A DNA stretch of 35,110 nt from Lachnospiraceae bacterium (lineage in GTDB: Bacteria; Bacillota; Clostridia; Lachnospirales; Lachnospiraceae). The stretch spans positions 1 to 35,110 of the forward strand of contig JAJQIL010000007.1 in NCBI GenBank assembly GCA_021199235.1, written 5' to 3'. A program made the translations under genes and the position numbers. The stretch's first letter is position 1. Each line of letters opens with the position of its first letter. Under the pieces are notes generated by a model that saw only the letters and a list, made by a program, of their open reading frames with translations, searched no databases and had not been told where the DNA came from. Shown here in pieces: positions 14,577-22,938 of the stretch.

Positions 14577-15052
14577 AAAAAATAGCAAGCTTCACAGTCG
14601 ACCACATCCGTTTGCTGCCGGGCATCTATGTATCCAGAAAGGATTATGTCGGAGAGGAAGTCATCACGACCTTTGATCTGCGTATGACAGCCCCCAACCG
14701 CGAGCCGGTCATGAATACGGCGGAAATGCATACCATCGAACACCTCGGGGCGACGTTTCTGCGCAATCACGCGGAATACGCTTCCCGCACCATCTATTTC
14801 GGACCGATGGGCTGCCGCACCGGCTTCTATCTGCTGCTTGCCGGCGACTACGAATCCAAAGATATCGTACCACTGATGAAAGAAATGTTCACCTTCATAC
14901 GCGATTTTCACGATGAGGTACCGGGTGCGCGCGCGCAGGACTGCGGCAATTATCTGGATATGAACCTGCCGATGGCAAACTATCTCGCCGACCGCTATCT
15001 GCGCGAGGTGCTGGAGAATATCAAAGAAGAGAATCTGAACTATCCGGAGTGA
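14573..15052 (+). CDS. luxS: S-ribosylhomocysteine lyase (autoinducer-2 synthase)
   Basis: A 159-residue metalloenzyme that cleaves S-ribosylhomocysteine to homocysteine and DPD, the precursor of autoinducer-2, and serves the activated methyl cycle. All key residues are visible: metal ligands His53 and His57 in HTIEHL, Cys124 in DCGNYLDMNL, catalytic Glu56, and Cys81 in GPMGCRTGFYL. The ligand cysteine is preceded by Asp where most LuxS have Glu, a conservative change. Length is normal. The ATG lies in the ATGA overlap with the upstream AI-2E transporter gene, and AAGGAAGGA of that gene provides the ribosome site. A strong terminator follows. No Pfs nucleosidase gene is in the window. Confidence 0.96.
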   Translation: MKKIASFTVDHIRLLPGIYVSRKDYVGEEVITTFDLRMTAPNREPVMNTAEMHTIEHLGATFLRNHAEYASRTIYFGPMGCRTGFYLLLAGDYESKDIVPLMKEMFTFIRDFHDEVPGARAQDCGNYLDMNLPMANYLADRYLREVLENIKEENLNYPE

Positions 15053-15128
15053 TATTCCGCATTTTTCCATATCTCCGCATATATGCATTTATGCTTTTAT
15101 GCTTTTCCATTTCCCCTCAACATGGTTA

Positions 15129-15164
15129 GAGACAGGACACCGTTTAATTTGTCCTGTCTCTTTT
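15129..15164 (+). terminator. Intrinsic terminator of AI-2E-luxS operon
   Basis: An 11-bp perfect stem (15129-15139 with 15150-15160) and a 10-nt loop, followed by TTTTCT. Confidence 0.85.
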
Positions 15165-15197
15165 CTGTAAATCACCTTGCCCGGCCTGCGTACAAAT

Positions 15198-15839
15198 TCA
15201 GATCGGATATCCCTTCAGATAATAATCCCTCACAAACCGCATCAGCTCTTCCTCGCCTCTCTCATCGAGGATCCGGAGCATTCCGTGCAGCTCCTTTTTC
15301 GTCTGCGGATGCATCAGGTAATGCCCCATGCCCCGCTCGAAATAGGCAAGAGAATCATGCTGCGTGTATGCCTCTTTGTTGTAGTTTTTGGACGCCGCGA
15401 TCCGGTCCATCAGCATCTCCACAACATATTTGCGTGGCATCTGCACAGCCTGCAGCGGAAATGCCTCAGAATTGACATCCGTGTTTGAAGTCACCTTCAG
15501 CGGGCTGTTTTTTCCGGTCTTCGTCTTTTTCGCCGGCTCCCGGTAATCCAGCCAGTACTCAAAGTGATGGCGGTTCCGCCCCTTGTGATGCATCCAGGCT
15601 TCCGAATAGCCTTTGTCGCGGCGTTCACCGTTGTTCGGACTGCTTTTTCCATCGTCATAATAGCGGAAGCCTTCAAGGAGTTCCGAGGGCATGTATTTCG
15701 ACAGGTCATGAGTCAGTCCCTGCCAGTACAGGCCAACCTTAAAGCACTCCCGCATCACGTAGATTTTATGCTCTGTAATGGTTTTTAAATGTCCTTTCGC
15801 TTTCTCCCAGGTAATTCCGTTAGATTTATTATTCTCCAT
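15198..15839 (-). CDS. DUF5662 family protein
   Basis: A 213-residue soluble protein resembling the DUF5662 family, of unknown function. It is rich in conserved histidines and acids: LTHDLSKYMPSE near residue 45, AWMHHKGRNRHHFEYW near 85, and later MPRKYVVEMLMDRIAASKNY. The H...HD...HH spacing recalls a metal site, perhaps like HD-domain hydrolases, but no enzyme activity is established. The start codon lies inside the last codons of the upstream GH13-like gene (11-bp overlap), so the pair are probably translated together. A short Lys-rich insertion (KKTKTGKNS) follows the histidine cluster. No signal peptide or membrane helix. Confidence 0.75.
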   Translation of the reverse strand: MENNKSNGITWEKAKGHLKTITEHKIYVMRECFKVGLYWQGLTHDLSKYMPSELLEGFRYYDDGKSSPNNGERRDKGYSEAWMHHKGRNRHHFEYWLDYREPAKKTKTGKNSPLKVTSNTDVNSEAFPLQAVQMPRKYVVEMLMDRIAASKNYNKEAYTQHDSLAYFERGMGHYLMHPQTKKELHGMLRILDERGEEELMRFVRDYYLKGYPI

Positions 15840-17928
15840 GATTCTTGTCCATCCTGACCGCAGCGCCGTTCTTCTGCTGCTTTTTCTGCTGCTTCTTTTG
15901 TTGCTCCGCTTTCCCTTCCAGCACGACGACTGTTCGCGGAGTGACAGTGAACAAACGGGCGTCTCCCAGATTTTCCTGCGCGTCCGGCGGCAGAAAGCTT
16001 TCCGCCAGATATGTATCCATCACCCGCATCCAGGAATAACCATCCGGAATGAGCGGCAGGGCAAACTGCTGCTCTTCCCAGTGAAAGTTCCAGGCTATGT
16101 AAAGGAAGCCTTCCTCACCGGCATAATGTCCGGAGTACATACATCCCATATGCAGACTGGAATGGCGCATATCTCCGTACCAGGCGCGTTCTCCGTGATA
16201 GGACAGATCCGGAAATCCGCTGGAGAGGTAATCCACACACTGAGGCTCCGCGGCCAGATGCAGGATGCGGTGTGCTTTTCGGAAAGCGATCAGCGCCCTG
16301 ACGAAAGCTGTCAGCTCACGATTTGCTTTTGTGCGGCCAAAATCCAGCCAGGTCAGTTCGCTGTCCTGACACCAGGGATTGTTGTTTCCCTTCTGCGAAT
16401 TGCCGAATTCATCACCGGCCAGCAGCATCGGCGTCCCCTGCGATAGAAGCATCATCGCATACGCGTTTTTGCGCTGACGCATGCGCAGTGAGGAAATCTT
16501 CCGCTTCATGCTCGGACCTTCCTCGCCGCAGTTCCAGCTGTAATTTGCGTCGGAGCCGTCGCGCCCCATCTCACCGTTCTCATCGTTGTATTTCATATTG
16601 TAGGAGACGAGATCCATCATCGTGAACCCGTCATGATTTGTCATATAATTGATCCGTGCACAGCCGGCCGGATTCTGCCGAGTGCGCCAGCTAAACGCCT
16701 CCAGAGACCCCGCATCCCCTTTTAAGAGCCTGCGGCTGTCATTCATAAAACCATCATCAGACTGCGCAAGCAGATGATGCAGCTTTCCGGCGTTTTCCGC
16801 GGCAAGATCATTCGGATACCAGCTGCAGATCAGCTTCCGTACGGAAAACAGCGGCAGGCGCGCCAGTGCGGCGGAAAGATCCTCCCGCCCGACGATGGAA
16901 AACCCATCCACATGATATTCATATGCCCAATGTTCCAGGCAGGCAATGATCTGACCGATGTCTGTCTCTCTCGAAAAAGAAAATTCCAGAAGGACTTCGA
17001 TCCCGTTCGCATGAAACGCTTTGACCATGTCCTTAAATTCAATATCCGCGCGGTCTGAAGCCGCATAAGAGGCCTTCGGCGCGAAGTAAAAGCCCGGGCC
17101 GTAGCCCCAGTAATTCTTACGGAATTCCTGCCTGTTCTCCCATTTCTCCGTCAGGTCCTCCTTACTGTGACAAAACTGAGTAACCGCATTTTGCGCTGCT
17201 TCCATCCCCGTTGGCAGATCAAACGCATGATCCAGAGCTTCTTTCATCGCAGTCTGATCCGACTCCGGGCTGCTGCCGACAGATGCCGGTGATGCGCCCT
17301 TTTTAGAATGTGCTCCGCCGGAAACTGTGCGGGTATACAGATATTCCGGAATCTCCAGCTCCGAAAACTCGTAGACCGGCATCAGCTTTACCTGGTTGAT
17401 GCCCAGAGAGAGCAGATAAGGGATCTTTTTTTTCAGTCCCGCAAACGTGCCCTTCTGTCCTGCCGCAACGCCGGAGTTCTTATGCATTGTAAAACCGCGC
17501 ACATGCAAATGATACATGACAGCGTCACAAAACGGAATTCCGGGCAGCCGGTCATTCCCCCATCGCCAGGTACCCGTCACAAACGCACCGCGAATCCCGT
17601 GCGGAGAGAGCGACGGCACCTGTCCATAAACCTCACGTCCGGCGATTCTTCCCGCGTATGGGTCAGTCACAACCGTGTCGCCGTCGCGGAAATTATACTC
17701 ATACTCCTCTGCGGCCAGCTTTACCTTCATGGAATAAAAATTGCCCGGAACAGCCGGATCCGGGAAGGGAATTTCAGCCGCTATCTCTTCCGTCCCTTTT
17801 TTATAAAGCAGCAGTGCCGGACACTCTGTGCCCGACGCATAATACCCAAAATGTACCCCGTCTCTGCAAACTGTAGTGCCAGGGGTGCTGATGCCATCCT
17901 TCAAAATCTGAAATCCGTTGTCCCCCAT
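15829..17928 (-). CDS. GH13 glycogen debranching-like protein, catalytic residues missing
   Basis: A 699-residue protein with the plan of isoamylase/GlgX-type debranching enzymes: an N-terminal beta-sandwich (about 1-120), a GH13 barrel (about 130-560) and a C-terminal beta domain. Strong family matches include DAVMYHLHVRGFT, YLLSLGINQVKLMPVYEF, WGYGPGFYFAPKASYA, NYMTNHDGFTMMDLVSYN, NYSWNCGEEG and LLAGDEFGNSQKGNNNPWCQ. The active-site regions are altered: region II is GFSIV where GFRFD is expected, putting Val346 at the nucleophile Asp; region III is LICSWYP with Ser369 at the acid/base Glu; region I is EVLLEF instead of DVVxNH. Only the region IV His-Asp remains. It is therefore probably a non-hydrolytic, glucan-binding protein, like plant ISA2. 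The C-terminus has a Q/K run. GGAGGG lies six bases before the start. Encoded between xth and the DUF5662 gene. Confidence 0.88.
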   Translation of the reverse strand: MGDNGFQILKDGISTPGTTVCRDGVHFGYYASGTECPALLLYKKGTEEIAAEIPFPDPAVPGNFYSMKVKLAAEEYEYNFRDGDTVVTDPYAGRIAGREVYGQVPSLSPHGIRGAFVTGTWRWGNDRLPGIPFCDAVMYHLHVRGFTMHKNSGVAAGQKGTFAGLKKKIPYLLSLGINQVKLMPVYEFSELEIPEYLYTRTVSGGAHSKKGASPASVGSSPESDQTAMKEALDHAFDLPTGMEAAQNAVTQFCHSKEDLTEKWENRQEFRKNYWGYGPGFYFAPKASYAASDRADIEFKDMVKAFHANGIEVLLEFSFSRETDIGQIIACLEHWAYEYHVDGFSIVGREDLSAALARLPLFSVRKLICSWYPNDLAAENAGKLHHLLAQSDDGFMNDSRRLLKGDAGSLEAFSWRTRQNPAGCARINYMTNHDGFTMMDLVSYNMKYNDENGEMGRDGSDANYSWNCGEEGPSMKRKISSLRMRQRKNAYAMMLLSQGTPMLLAGDEFGNSQKGNNNPWCQDSELTWLDFGRTKANRELTAFVRALIAFRKAHRILHLAAEPQCVDYLSSGFPDLSYHGERAWYGDMRHSSLHMGCMYSGHYAGEEGFLYIAWNFHWEEQQFALPLIPDGYSWMRVMDTYLAESFLPPDAQENLGDARLFTVTPRTVVVLEGKAEQQKKQQKKQQKNGAAVRMDKNHGE

Positions 17929-17943
17929 GAAAAGCCCTCCATA

Positions 17944-18696
17944 TTAAATGTCAATCGTCAACTCCACCGGGCAGTGATCCGATCCGAAAACCTCCGTATG
18001 GATCACAGCGTCCAAAAGCCTGTCCCGAAGACAGTCAGAGACGCAGAAATAATCAATCCGCCATCCCGCGTTCTTCTCCCGCGCATGAAAACGATAGGAC
18101 CACCAGCTGTAGATACCTTCCTGCTCCGGATAAAAATACCGGAACGTATCCGTAAATCCTGAGTGAAGCAGATCAGAGAACTTACCGCGCTCTTCATCCG
18201 TAAAACCGGCATTCTTATGATTTGTCTTCGGATTCTTCAGATCGATCTCCTCATGTGCGACATTCAGATCCCCGCAGAAAATGACCGGCTTTTTCTCCTC
18301 CAGTCCCTTCAGATAAGCCAAAAAAGCGTCTTCCCACTCCATCCGATAGGGAAGGCGCGCAAGTCCGTCCTTCGAATTCGGCGTGTAGACTGTGACCAGA
18401 TAAAAAGTCTCATATTCAAGCGTGATCACACGCCCCTCATGGTCATGCTCCTCCATCCCGATCCCATAAGCCACAGACATCGGCTCCTTTTTCGCGAAAA
18501 TCGCCGTTCCGGAATATCCTTTTTTCTCCGCGTAATTCCAATACTGATACGGGCGCAGGGAAATATTGATCTGCCCTTCCTGCAGTTTCGTCTCCTGCAG
18601 ACAGAAAAAATCCGCGTCCGCCTGCTCAAAATACTCCGTAAACCCTTTCTGCACGCACGCCCGCAGGCCGTTCACATTCCAGGAAATCAGTTTCAT
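17944..18696 (-). CDS. xth: Exodeoxyribonuclease III (AP endonuclease)
   Basis: A 250-residue member of the exonuclease III family that nicks DNA at abasic sites and trims 3' blocks in base-excision repair. Motifs in order: [13 protein letters not shown] at the start, [62 protein letters not shown] and the final GSDHCPVEL catalytic His-Asp segment. I chose the ATG at 18696, with GAGGAG about 11 bases upstream, which gives the usual start; the frame stays open to 18753 but that extension has no ribosome site. A sigma-A-like promoter lies upstream, and the GH13-like and DUF5662 genes follow within a few bases, suggesting a three-gene transcript. Confidence 0.94.
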   Translation of the reverse strand: MKLISWNVNGLRACVQKGFTEYFEQADADFFCLQETKLQEGQINISLRPYQYWNYAEKKGYSGTAIFAKKEPMSVAYGIGMEEHDHEGRVITLEYETFYLVTVYTPNSKDGLARLPYRMEWEDAFLAYLKGLEEKKPVIFCGDLNVAHEEIDLKNPKTNHKNAGFTDEERGKFSDLLHSGFTDTFRYFYPEQEGIYSWWSYRFHAREKNAGWRIDYFCVSDCLRDRLLDAVIHTEVFGSDHCPVELTIDI

Positions 18697-18765
18697 ACGT
18701 GTAAAGTCTCCTCTGTTTTTTTGCATCCTGCTGCCAGATAATCCATACAGCAAAATCTTTCGTTT

Positions 18766-18794
18766 ATCTTAACATGACTACTTCTATAAAACAA
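18766..18794 (-). promoter_or_regulatory. Sigma-A promoter of xth operon
   Basis: Minus strand TTGTTT (18794-18789), a 17-nt spacer and TAAGAT (18771-18766). It points at xth, which starts 70 bp further on. Confidence 0.5.
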
Positions 18795-18883
18795 GTTTAA
18801 ATTACGTATTTTAGCCGGAATTTTCAGAAAAAAGGGCAAATTCCTGTGATTTGATATATTTTTAATCTCTTTTCATTCTTTGC

Positions 18884-18912
18884 TTGCTATTTCGCGGTCT
18901 TTCTGGTAAAGT
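18884..18912 (+). promoter_or_regulatory. Candidate promoter of DUF1292 gene
   Basis: TTGCTA (18884-18889), a 17-nt spacer and TAAAGT (18907-18912). This lies in the 313-nt gap between xth and the DUF1292 gene, whose only other features are the divergent xth promoter, an AT-rich stretch at about 18790-18880 and the hairpin at 18952-18969. Confidence 0.4.
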
Positions 18913-18951
18913 GTCCATGACAGCGGCTGAAAGGAAACATCAGCAAAAGTA

Positions 18952-18969
18952 AAACGACTTACGTCGTTT
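18952..18969. promoter_or_regulatory. Hairpin in DUF1292 leader
   Basis: AAACGAC (18952-18958) and GTCGTTT (18963-18969) with loop TTAC. It lies about 40 nt before the start codon and 40 nt after the -10. It may be an operator or leader hairpin. Confidence 0.35.
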
Positions 18970-19009
18970 AGTAAAAAAATACCAGTAAGAAATCGGAAAG
19001 GAATTCAAT

Positions 19010-19357
19010 ATGAGTGAATTAGAAAACTGCAGCGGAAACTGCGCCGGATGCAGCGAGGAATGTGACGGCGGAGCAACAATTACCCTGACTCTGGATAATG
19101 ACGAGGTCATTGAGTGTCAGGTACTGACGACCTACACGGCCGCAGGGAAAGACTATATCGCGCTCCTGCCTCTGAATGAGCAGGGAATTAATACGGATGG
19201 CGAAGTATTCATTTACCGTTATCATGAGGAGAACGGCACTCCCGTCCTCGAAAATATTGAGAGCGACGAGGAATATGAAGCGGCATCCGATGGTTTTGAC
19301 GAGTGGCTGGACAGCCTCGAGTATGACGAGCTCGTATCCGAGGATGAATTGCAGTAA
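19010..19357 (+). CDS. DUF1292 domain-containing protein with Cys-rich N-terminus
   Basis: A 115-residue acidic protein. The middle, TITLTLDNDEVIECQVLTTY through YIALLPLNEQG and VFIYRYHEE, matches the small DUF1292 (YrzB-like) family common in Firmicutes and of unknown function. Here it is preceded by a cysteine cluster: C7, C11, C14 and C18 in ENCSGNCAGCSEEC, which could bind zinc or an iron-sulfur centre (inference). The C-terminal 35 residues are strongly acidic. Start chosen by AAAGGA nine bases upstream. It is a single-gene unit between divergent xth and the convergent helicase gene. The gap after it (19358-19479) holds one 6-bp hairpin (19410-19425) without a U-tract. Confidence 0.75.
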   Translation: MSELENCSGNCAGCSEECDGGATITLTLDNDEVIECQVLTTYTAAGKDYIALLPLNEQGINTDGEVFIYRYHEENGTPVLENIESDEEYEAASDGFDEWLDSLEYDELVSEDELQ

Positions 19358-19479
19358 ATTGTAACCATGAAGGTACGGAACATTTACGTGCAGTAAACAG
19401 ACATAATCCATCGTTCTCAAACGATTGCCGACTTGCATGGTATCCCGCAGTCCTGCAAAATATCAGGCATAGTCGAATA

Positions 19480-21399
19480 TTACGGCAGGAGTTCGTCCAG
19501 AAATTCGGACGGCTCCATTACTTTGCCGTAGCGTTCTTTTATATAGAACAGGTGCAGCCTGTCTCTGGCACGAGTCATGCCGACATAAAACAGACGGCGT
19601 TCTTCCTCCAGATCCGCTTCGAGAGCAGCGCGGTGATGAGGAAGAATGCCTTCATTGATATCCGGAAGAAAGACTTCCGGGTATTCCAGCCCTTTTGAGG
19701 CGTGGAACGTGGCGATCGTGACCGCGTCCTCGTCTTTTTGTTTTGCTTTTTTCCGGTTTTCTTCCATCGCAGCCCGGTATTCATCGATATGAGTCTGCCA
19801 TTCTGTCAGGGAAGACCAGGGCTTTGCACTCTGCTGCAGCTCATCCAGCACATCAAGCAGTTCTTCCGGCTTCATCCGTCTGGCAGCCGCGTATTCCCGC
19901 AAATATTCCTCGTACTGCATTCCATAGCGGATATAATTGACCGCAGCGAACGGTTTCAGGGAAGGCATAAGACGCAGATCTGCTTCCAGGCGGATCAGAC
20001 GGTCCTGCATCCAGTCCTTATCCTGATAAAAAGCTTTGAGGGCATCGAAAGAAAGCCGATGGCTGTCTCCCTGCGCAGGGAAAGTTCCCGGCTGCAGGTT
20101 TCCTGCCGATACGGAGGCAGGATTCCTGGAAGCAAACGCCACCGCCTCCCTGCTGATATACCGTTTCGGACGGTTCATGATCTGCAGAAATTCTGTCCGG
20201 TCCAGCCCTTCATACGCCAGATGAAGATACGCAAAAATATCCTTCGCGATCCAGTGATCATACACACTCGGCATGGATTCGCGCATCACAAACGGAATGC
20301 CGAATTCCAGTAAGCGCCCGGCAAAGGGGCCCGCCCCCTGATTCGTGCGTACCAGAATTGCCAGATCCCGGTAGGGGATGCCTGCTTCTTTCCTTTCTCT
20401 GATCAGTTTTAAAAGATACAGACTTTCATGATCCTGATTCTGAAATTCCCGAATTTCGATCGGTACCCCGTTCTCCCGGACATTATGGATATCCTTGGCA
20501 AAGCGATGCGCATTTTTGCTGATCACCTGCGCGGCGCCATCGACAACTGCTTTTGTAGAACGGAAATTCTGATCGAGCAGAATGGTCTCCGCTTTCGGAT
20601 AATCCTTCGGAAAATTCAGCATGATCTCCGGCTTCGCACCGCGAAAACGATAGATGGACTGGTCGTCGTCGCCCACGATGAAAAGGTTGTCACGCGGCGC
20701 CGCCAGAAGCCTCACGATCTCATACTGCAGCAGATTGATGTCCTGAAACTCGTCCACCAGAATATAATGCCAGCGTTCCTGCCAGGTATGCAGAATATCC
20801 GGCCTCTGTGTCAGAAGCTCCCAGGTGCAAGTGAGCATATCGTCAAAATCCAGCAGTCCTTCCCTGCGGTGCATTTCCTCATAATCGCGGCAGACCAGCC
20901 GAAAGACCTCCTCCGGGCAGGAGCGGGAATAGTAATGCTCCAGCGGGATCCGTTCATTTTTTACCATACTGATCTCCGCGGCAAGCTCGGTGATGCTTTC
21001 CTGTTCTGAATCCGCGCGCGCGCCATAGCCCTGCGTGGAAGCGCCATTATAGCGCAGCAGCAGGCCGCGGAGCATTTTCATTTTGGTGTCCTCGCTCATG
21101 ATATTCGCGGAAGTGAAGTGATAGGCATTTTTCAGAATACCAAAAAAGACCGCGTGAAATGTGCCGAATGTCACGCCGCCTTTCGGACAGATTGCCGAAA
21201 AGCGGGTCTGCATTTCCTGCGCGGCGGCTTTGGTAAATGTAATAACCAGAATTTCCCGCGGGCTGACCCCATATGTGTCAATCAGATATCTGGTCCTCTG
21301 TGTGATAACAAGGGTTTTACCGGAACCCGGCCCGGCCAGTACCATGGCCGGGCCGTCTTTATGGGCGATCGCCCGGTTTTGAGCTTTACTGAATCCCAT
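19480..21399 (-). CDS. UvrD/PcrA-like superfamily 1 DNA helicase
   Basis: A 639-residue SF1A 3'-5' helicase. Motifs: Walker A AGPGSGKT (residues 22-29), TFTKAAAQEM (Ia), LVDEFQDIN (Walker B), VGDDDQSIYRFRGA (III), LDQNFRST (IV), TFHASKGLEYPEVFLPDINEG (V) and EERRLFYVGMTRARDRLHL (VI). The 1A, 1B, 2A and 2B organisation is complete, but the protein is about 100 residues shorter than PcrA and stops just after motif VI, without the C-terminal tail that binds RNA polymerase. It may be a PcrA paralogue rather than PcrA itself. GGAGA is seven bases before the start, and gltX ends 57 bp upstream on the same strand. Confidence 0.88.
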   Translation of the reverse strand: MGFSKAQNRAIAHKDGPAMVLAGPGSGKTLVITQRTRYLIDTYGVSPREILVITFTKAAAQEMQTRFSAICPKGGVTFGTFHAVFFGILKNAYHFTSANIMSEDTKMKMLRGLLLRYNGASTQGYGARADSEQESITELAAEISMVKNERIPLEHYYSRSCPEEVFRLVCRDYEEMHRREGLLDFDDMLTCTWELLTQRPDILHTWQERWHYILVDEFQDINLLQYEIVRLLAAPRDNLFIVGDDDQSIYRFRGAKPEIMLNFPKDYPKAETILLDQNFRSTKAVVDGAAQVISKNAHRFAKDIHNVRENGVPIEIREFQNQDHESLYLLKLIRERKEAGIPYRDLAILVRTNQGAGPFAGRLLEFGIPFVMRESMPSVYDHWIAKDIFAYLHLAYEGLDRTEFLQIMNRPKRYISREAVAFASRNPASVSAGNLQPGTFPAQGDSHRLSFDALKAFYQDKDWMQDRLIRLEADLRLMPSLKPFAAVNYIRYGMQYEEYLREYAAARRMKPEELLDVLDELQQSAKPWSSLTEWQTHIDEYRAAMEENRKKAKQKDEDAVTIATFHASKGLEYPEVFLPDINEGILPHHRAALEADLEEERRLFYVGMTRARDRLHLFYIKERYGKVMEPSEFLDELLP

Positions 21400-21456
21400 G
21401 TTTCTCCAAAAGTGAAATCAAATCCTTTGCGCCTGTATTTCAAAACTGCAGCATAT

Positions 21457-22914
21457 TCACTGAGCAGCCTCCAGCTTCGCGATAGCCGCGCGGATCCGCG
21501 TCAAAGATTCCTCTTTGCCGAGCACATCCATAATCTCCGTTGCACCGGCCGGAGTCATGGCCTTGCCGGACACCGCGATGCGCACCGGCCACATGACAAA
21601 ATTCACCTTGCAGCCTTTTTCGTCAACATAAGCCTTTAAGAGAGTAAACAGCGCGTCGTTCGAGAAATCCTCCTGCGCTTCCAGCCGCGGCAGCAGGTCT
21701 TTTAATACCTCCAGACTCGTCTCTGCTGTCGATTTCGATTTTTTGTTGGTATAAAGCGAGACATCGTATGCCGGCATTGTCTCAAAGAAATCCACCATAT
21801 CCGCGATGTCCGGGTAGACTTCAATGCGTGTCTTGACCATCGCGGCAATCCTGCGCAGATCCTGCCCTTTCGTCAGGGATTTTTCCAGATACGGCAGAGC
21901 ATTCTGATAGAACACTTCGTCGTCCATGGCTTTTAAGTATTCCCCGTTCATCCAGCGGAGCTTCTGAATGTCAAAGACAGCGGGCGATTTGCTCATATGG
22001 CGATAGTCGAACGCCTCCACCAGTTCAGGCAGAGAAAAAATCTCGCGATTGTCATCCGGACACCAGCCGAGCAGCGCCACGTAATTGATGATTGCTTCGG
22101 AGACAAAGCCCTGTTCCAGCAGATCCTCAAAGGAGGAATGTCCGGATCGTTTGCTGAGCTTTTTATGCTCCGCGTCCGTGATCAGCGGGCAGTGCACATA
22201 CACCGGCACTTCCCAGCCGAACGCCTCATAAAGGCGGTTGTATTTCGGGGCGGAGGACAGATATTCATTGCCGCGCACCACATGTGTGATGCCCATCAGA
22301 TGGTCATCCACTACGTTCGCAAAATTGTAGGTAGGGAAGCCGTCCGATTTGATCAGGATCATATCGTCAAGCTCTTCATTCGGTACCTCAATCGTGCCGT
22401 AGATCTCATCCTCAAATGTCGTGGTACCTTCCCGCGGCACATTCTGCCGGATGACCCACGGAATACCGGAGGCCAGCTTTTCCTCGACCTCTTCTTTCGA
22501 GAGCTGCAGACAGTGCTTGTCGTAGACAGAAATCTCCTTTCCGGCTACTTCCTGCTTCAGGGATTCCAGCCGCTCCTTTGTACAGAAACAATAGTAAGCC
22601 TCTCCCTTTTCTACAAGCTCTTTCGCGTATTTCATATAGATACCGGCCTTCTGGCGGTCACTCTGTACATACGGGCCGCAGCCGCCGTCCTTATCCGGAC
22701 CTTCATCATGCTTCAGGCCGGTCTTTTCCAGCGTGCGGTAAATGATATCCACCGCGCCCTCCACAAGACGCTCCTGATCGGTATCTTCAATGCGCAGCAT
22801 GAAGGTGCCGCCCGCATGCTTCGCGATCAGATACGCGTAAAGTGCCGTCCGCAAATTTCCCACATGCATCCGGCCGGTCGGGCTCGGCGCAAATCTTGTC
22901 TTTACATTTCCCAT
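21457..22914 (-). CDS. gltX: Glutamate--tRNA ligase
   Basis: A 485-residue class Ib aminoacyl-tRNA synthetase. The HIGH signature is [19 protein letters not shown] near the N-terminus, and the KMSKS-type loop is KLSKRSG. The typical [13 protein letters not shown] and GYPT-like [27 protein letters not shown] region is present. The C-terminal helical anticodon-binding region is complete. It charges tRNA-Glu, and in bacteria without GlnRS also tRNA-Gln as the first step of the amidotransferase route; which applies here cannot be told. AGAGGAG precedes the start. It lies 24 bp after the ftsW-like gene and probably shares its transcript. Confidence 0.96.
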   Translation of the reverse strand: MGNVKTRFAPSPTGRMHVGNLRTALYAYLIAKHAGGTFMLRIEDTDQERLVEGAVDIIYRTLEKTGLKHDEGPDKDGGCGPYVQSDRQKAGIYMKYAKELVEKGEAYYCFCTKERLESLKQEVAGKEISVYDKHCLQLSKEEVEEKLASGIPWVIRQNVPREGTTTFEDEIYGTIEVPNEELDDMILIKSDGFPTYNFANVVDDHLMGITHVVRGNEYLSSAPKYNRLYEAFGWEVPVYVHCPLITDAEHKKLSKRSGHSSFEDLLEQGFVSEAIINYVALLGWCPDDNREIFSLPELVEAFDYRHMSKSPAVFDIQKLRWMNGEYLKAMDDEVFYQNALPYLEKSLTKGQDLRRIAAMVKTRIEVYPDIADMVDFFETMPAYDVSLYTNKKSKSTAETSLEVLKDLLPRLEAQEDFSNDALFTLLKAYVDEKGCKVNFVMWPVRIAVSGKAMTPAGATEIMDVLGKEESLTRIRAAIAKLEAAQ

Positions 22915-22938
22915 AATATTCTCCTCTTTCTCCTGGTA

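Noticed and set aside
19410-19425. 6-bp hairpin after the DUF1292 gene as a terminator
   Set aside because: No U-tract on either strand and a short stem; recorded only as a possible structure.
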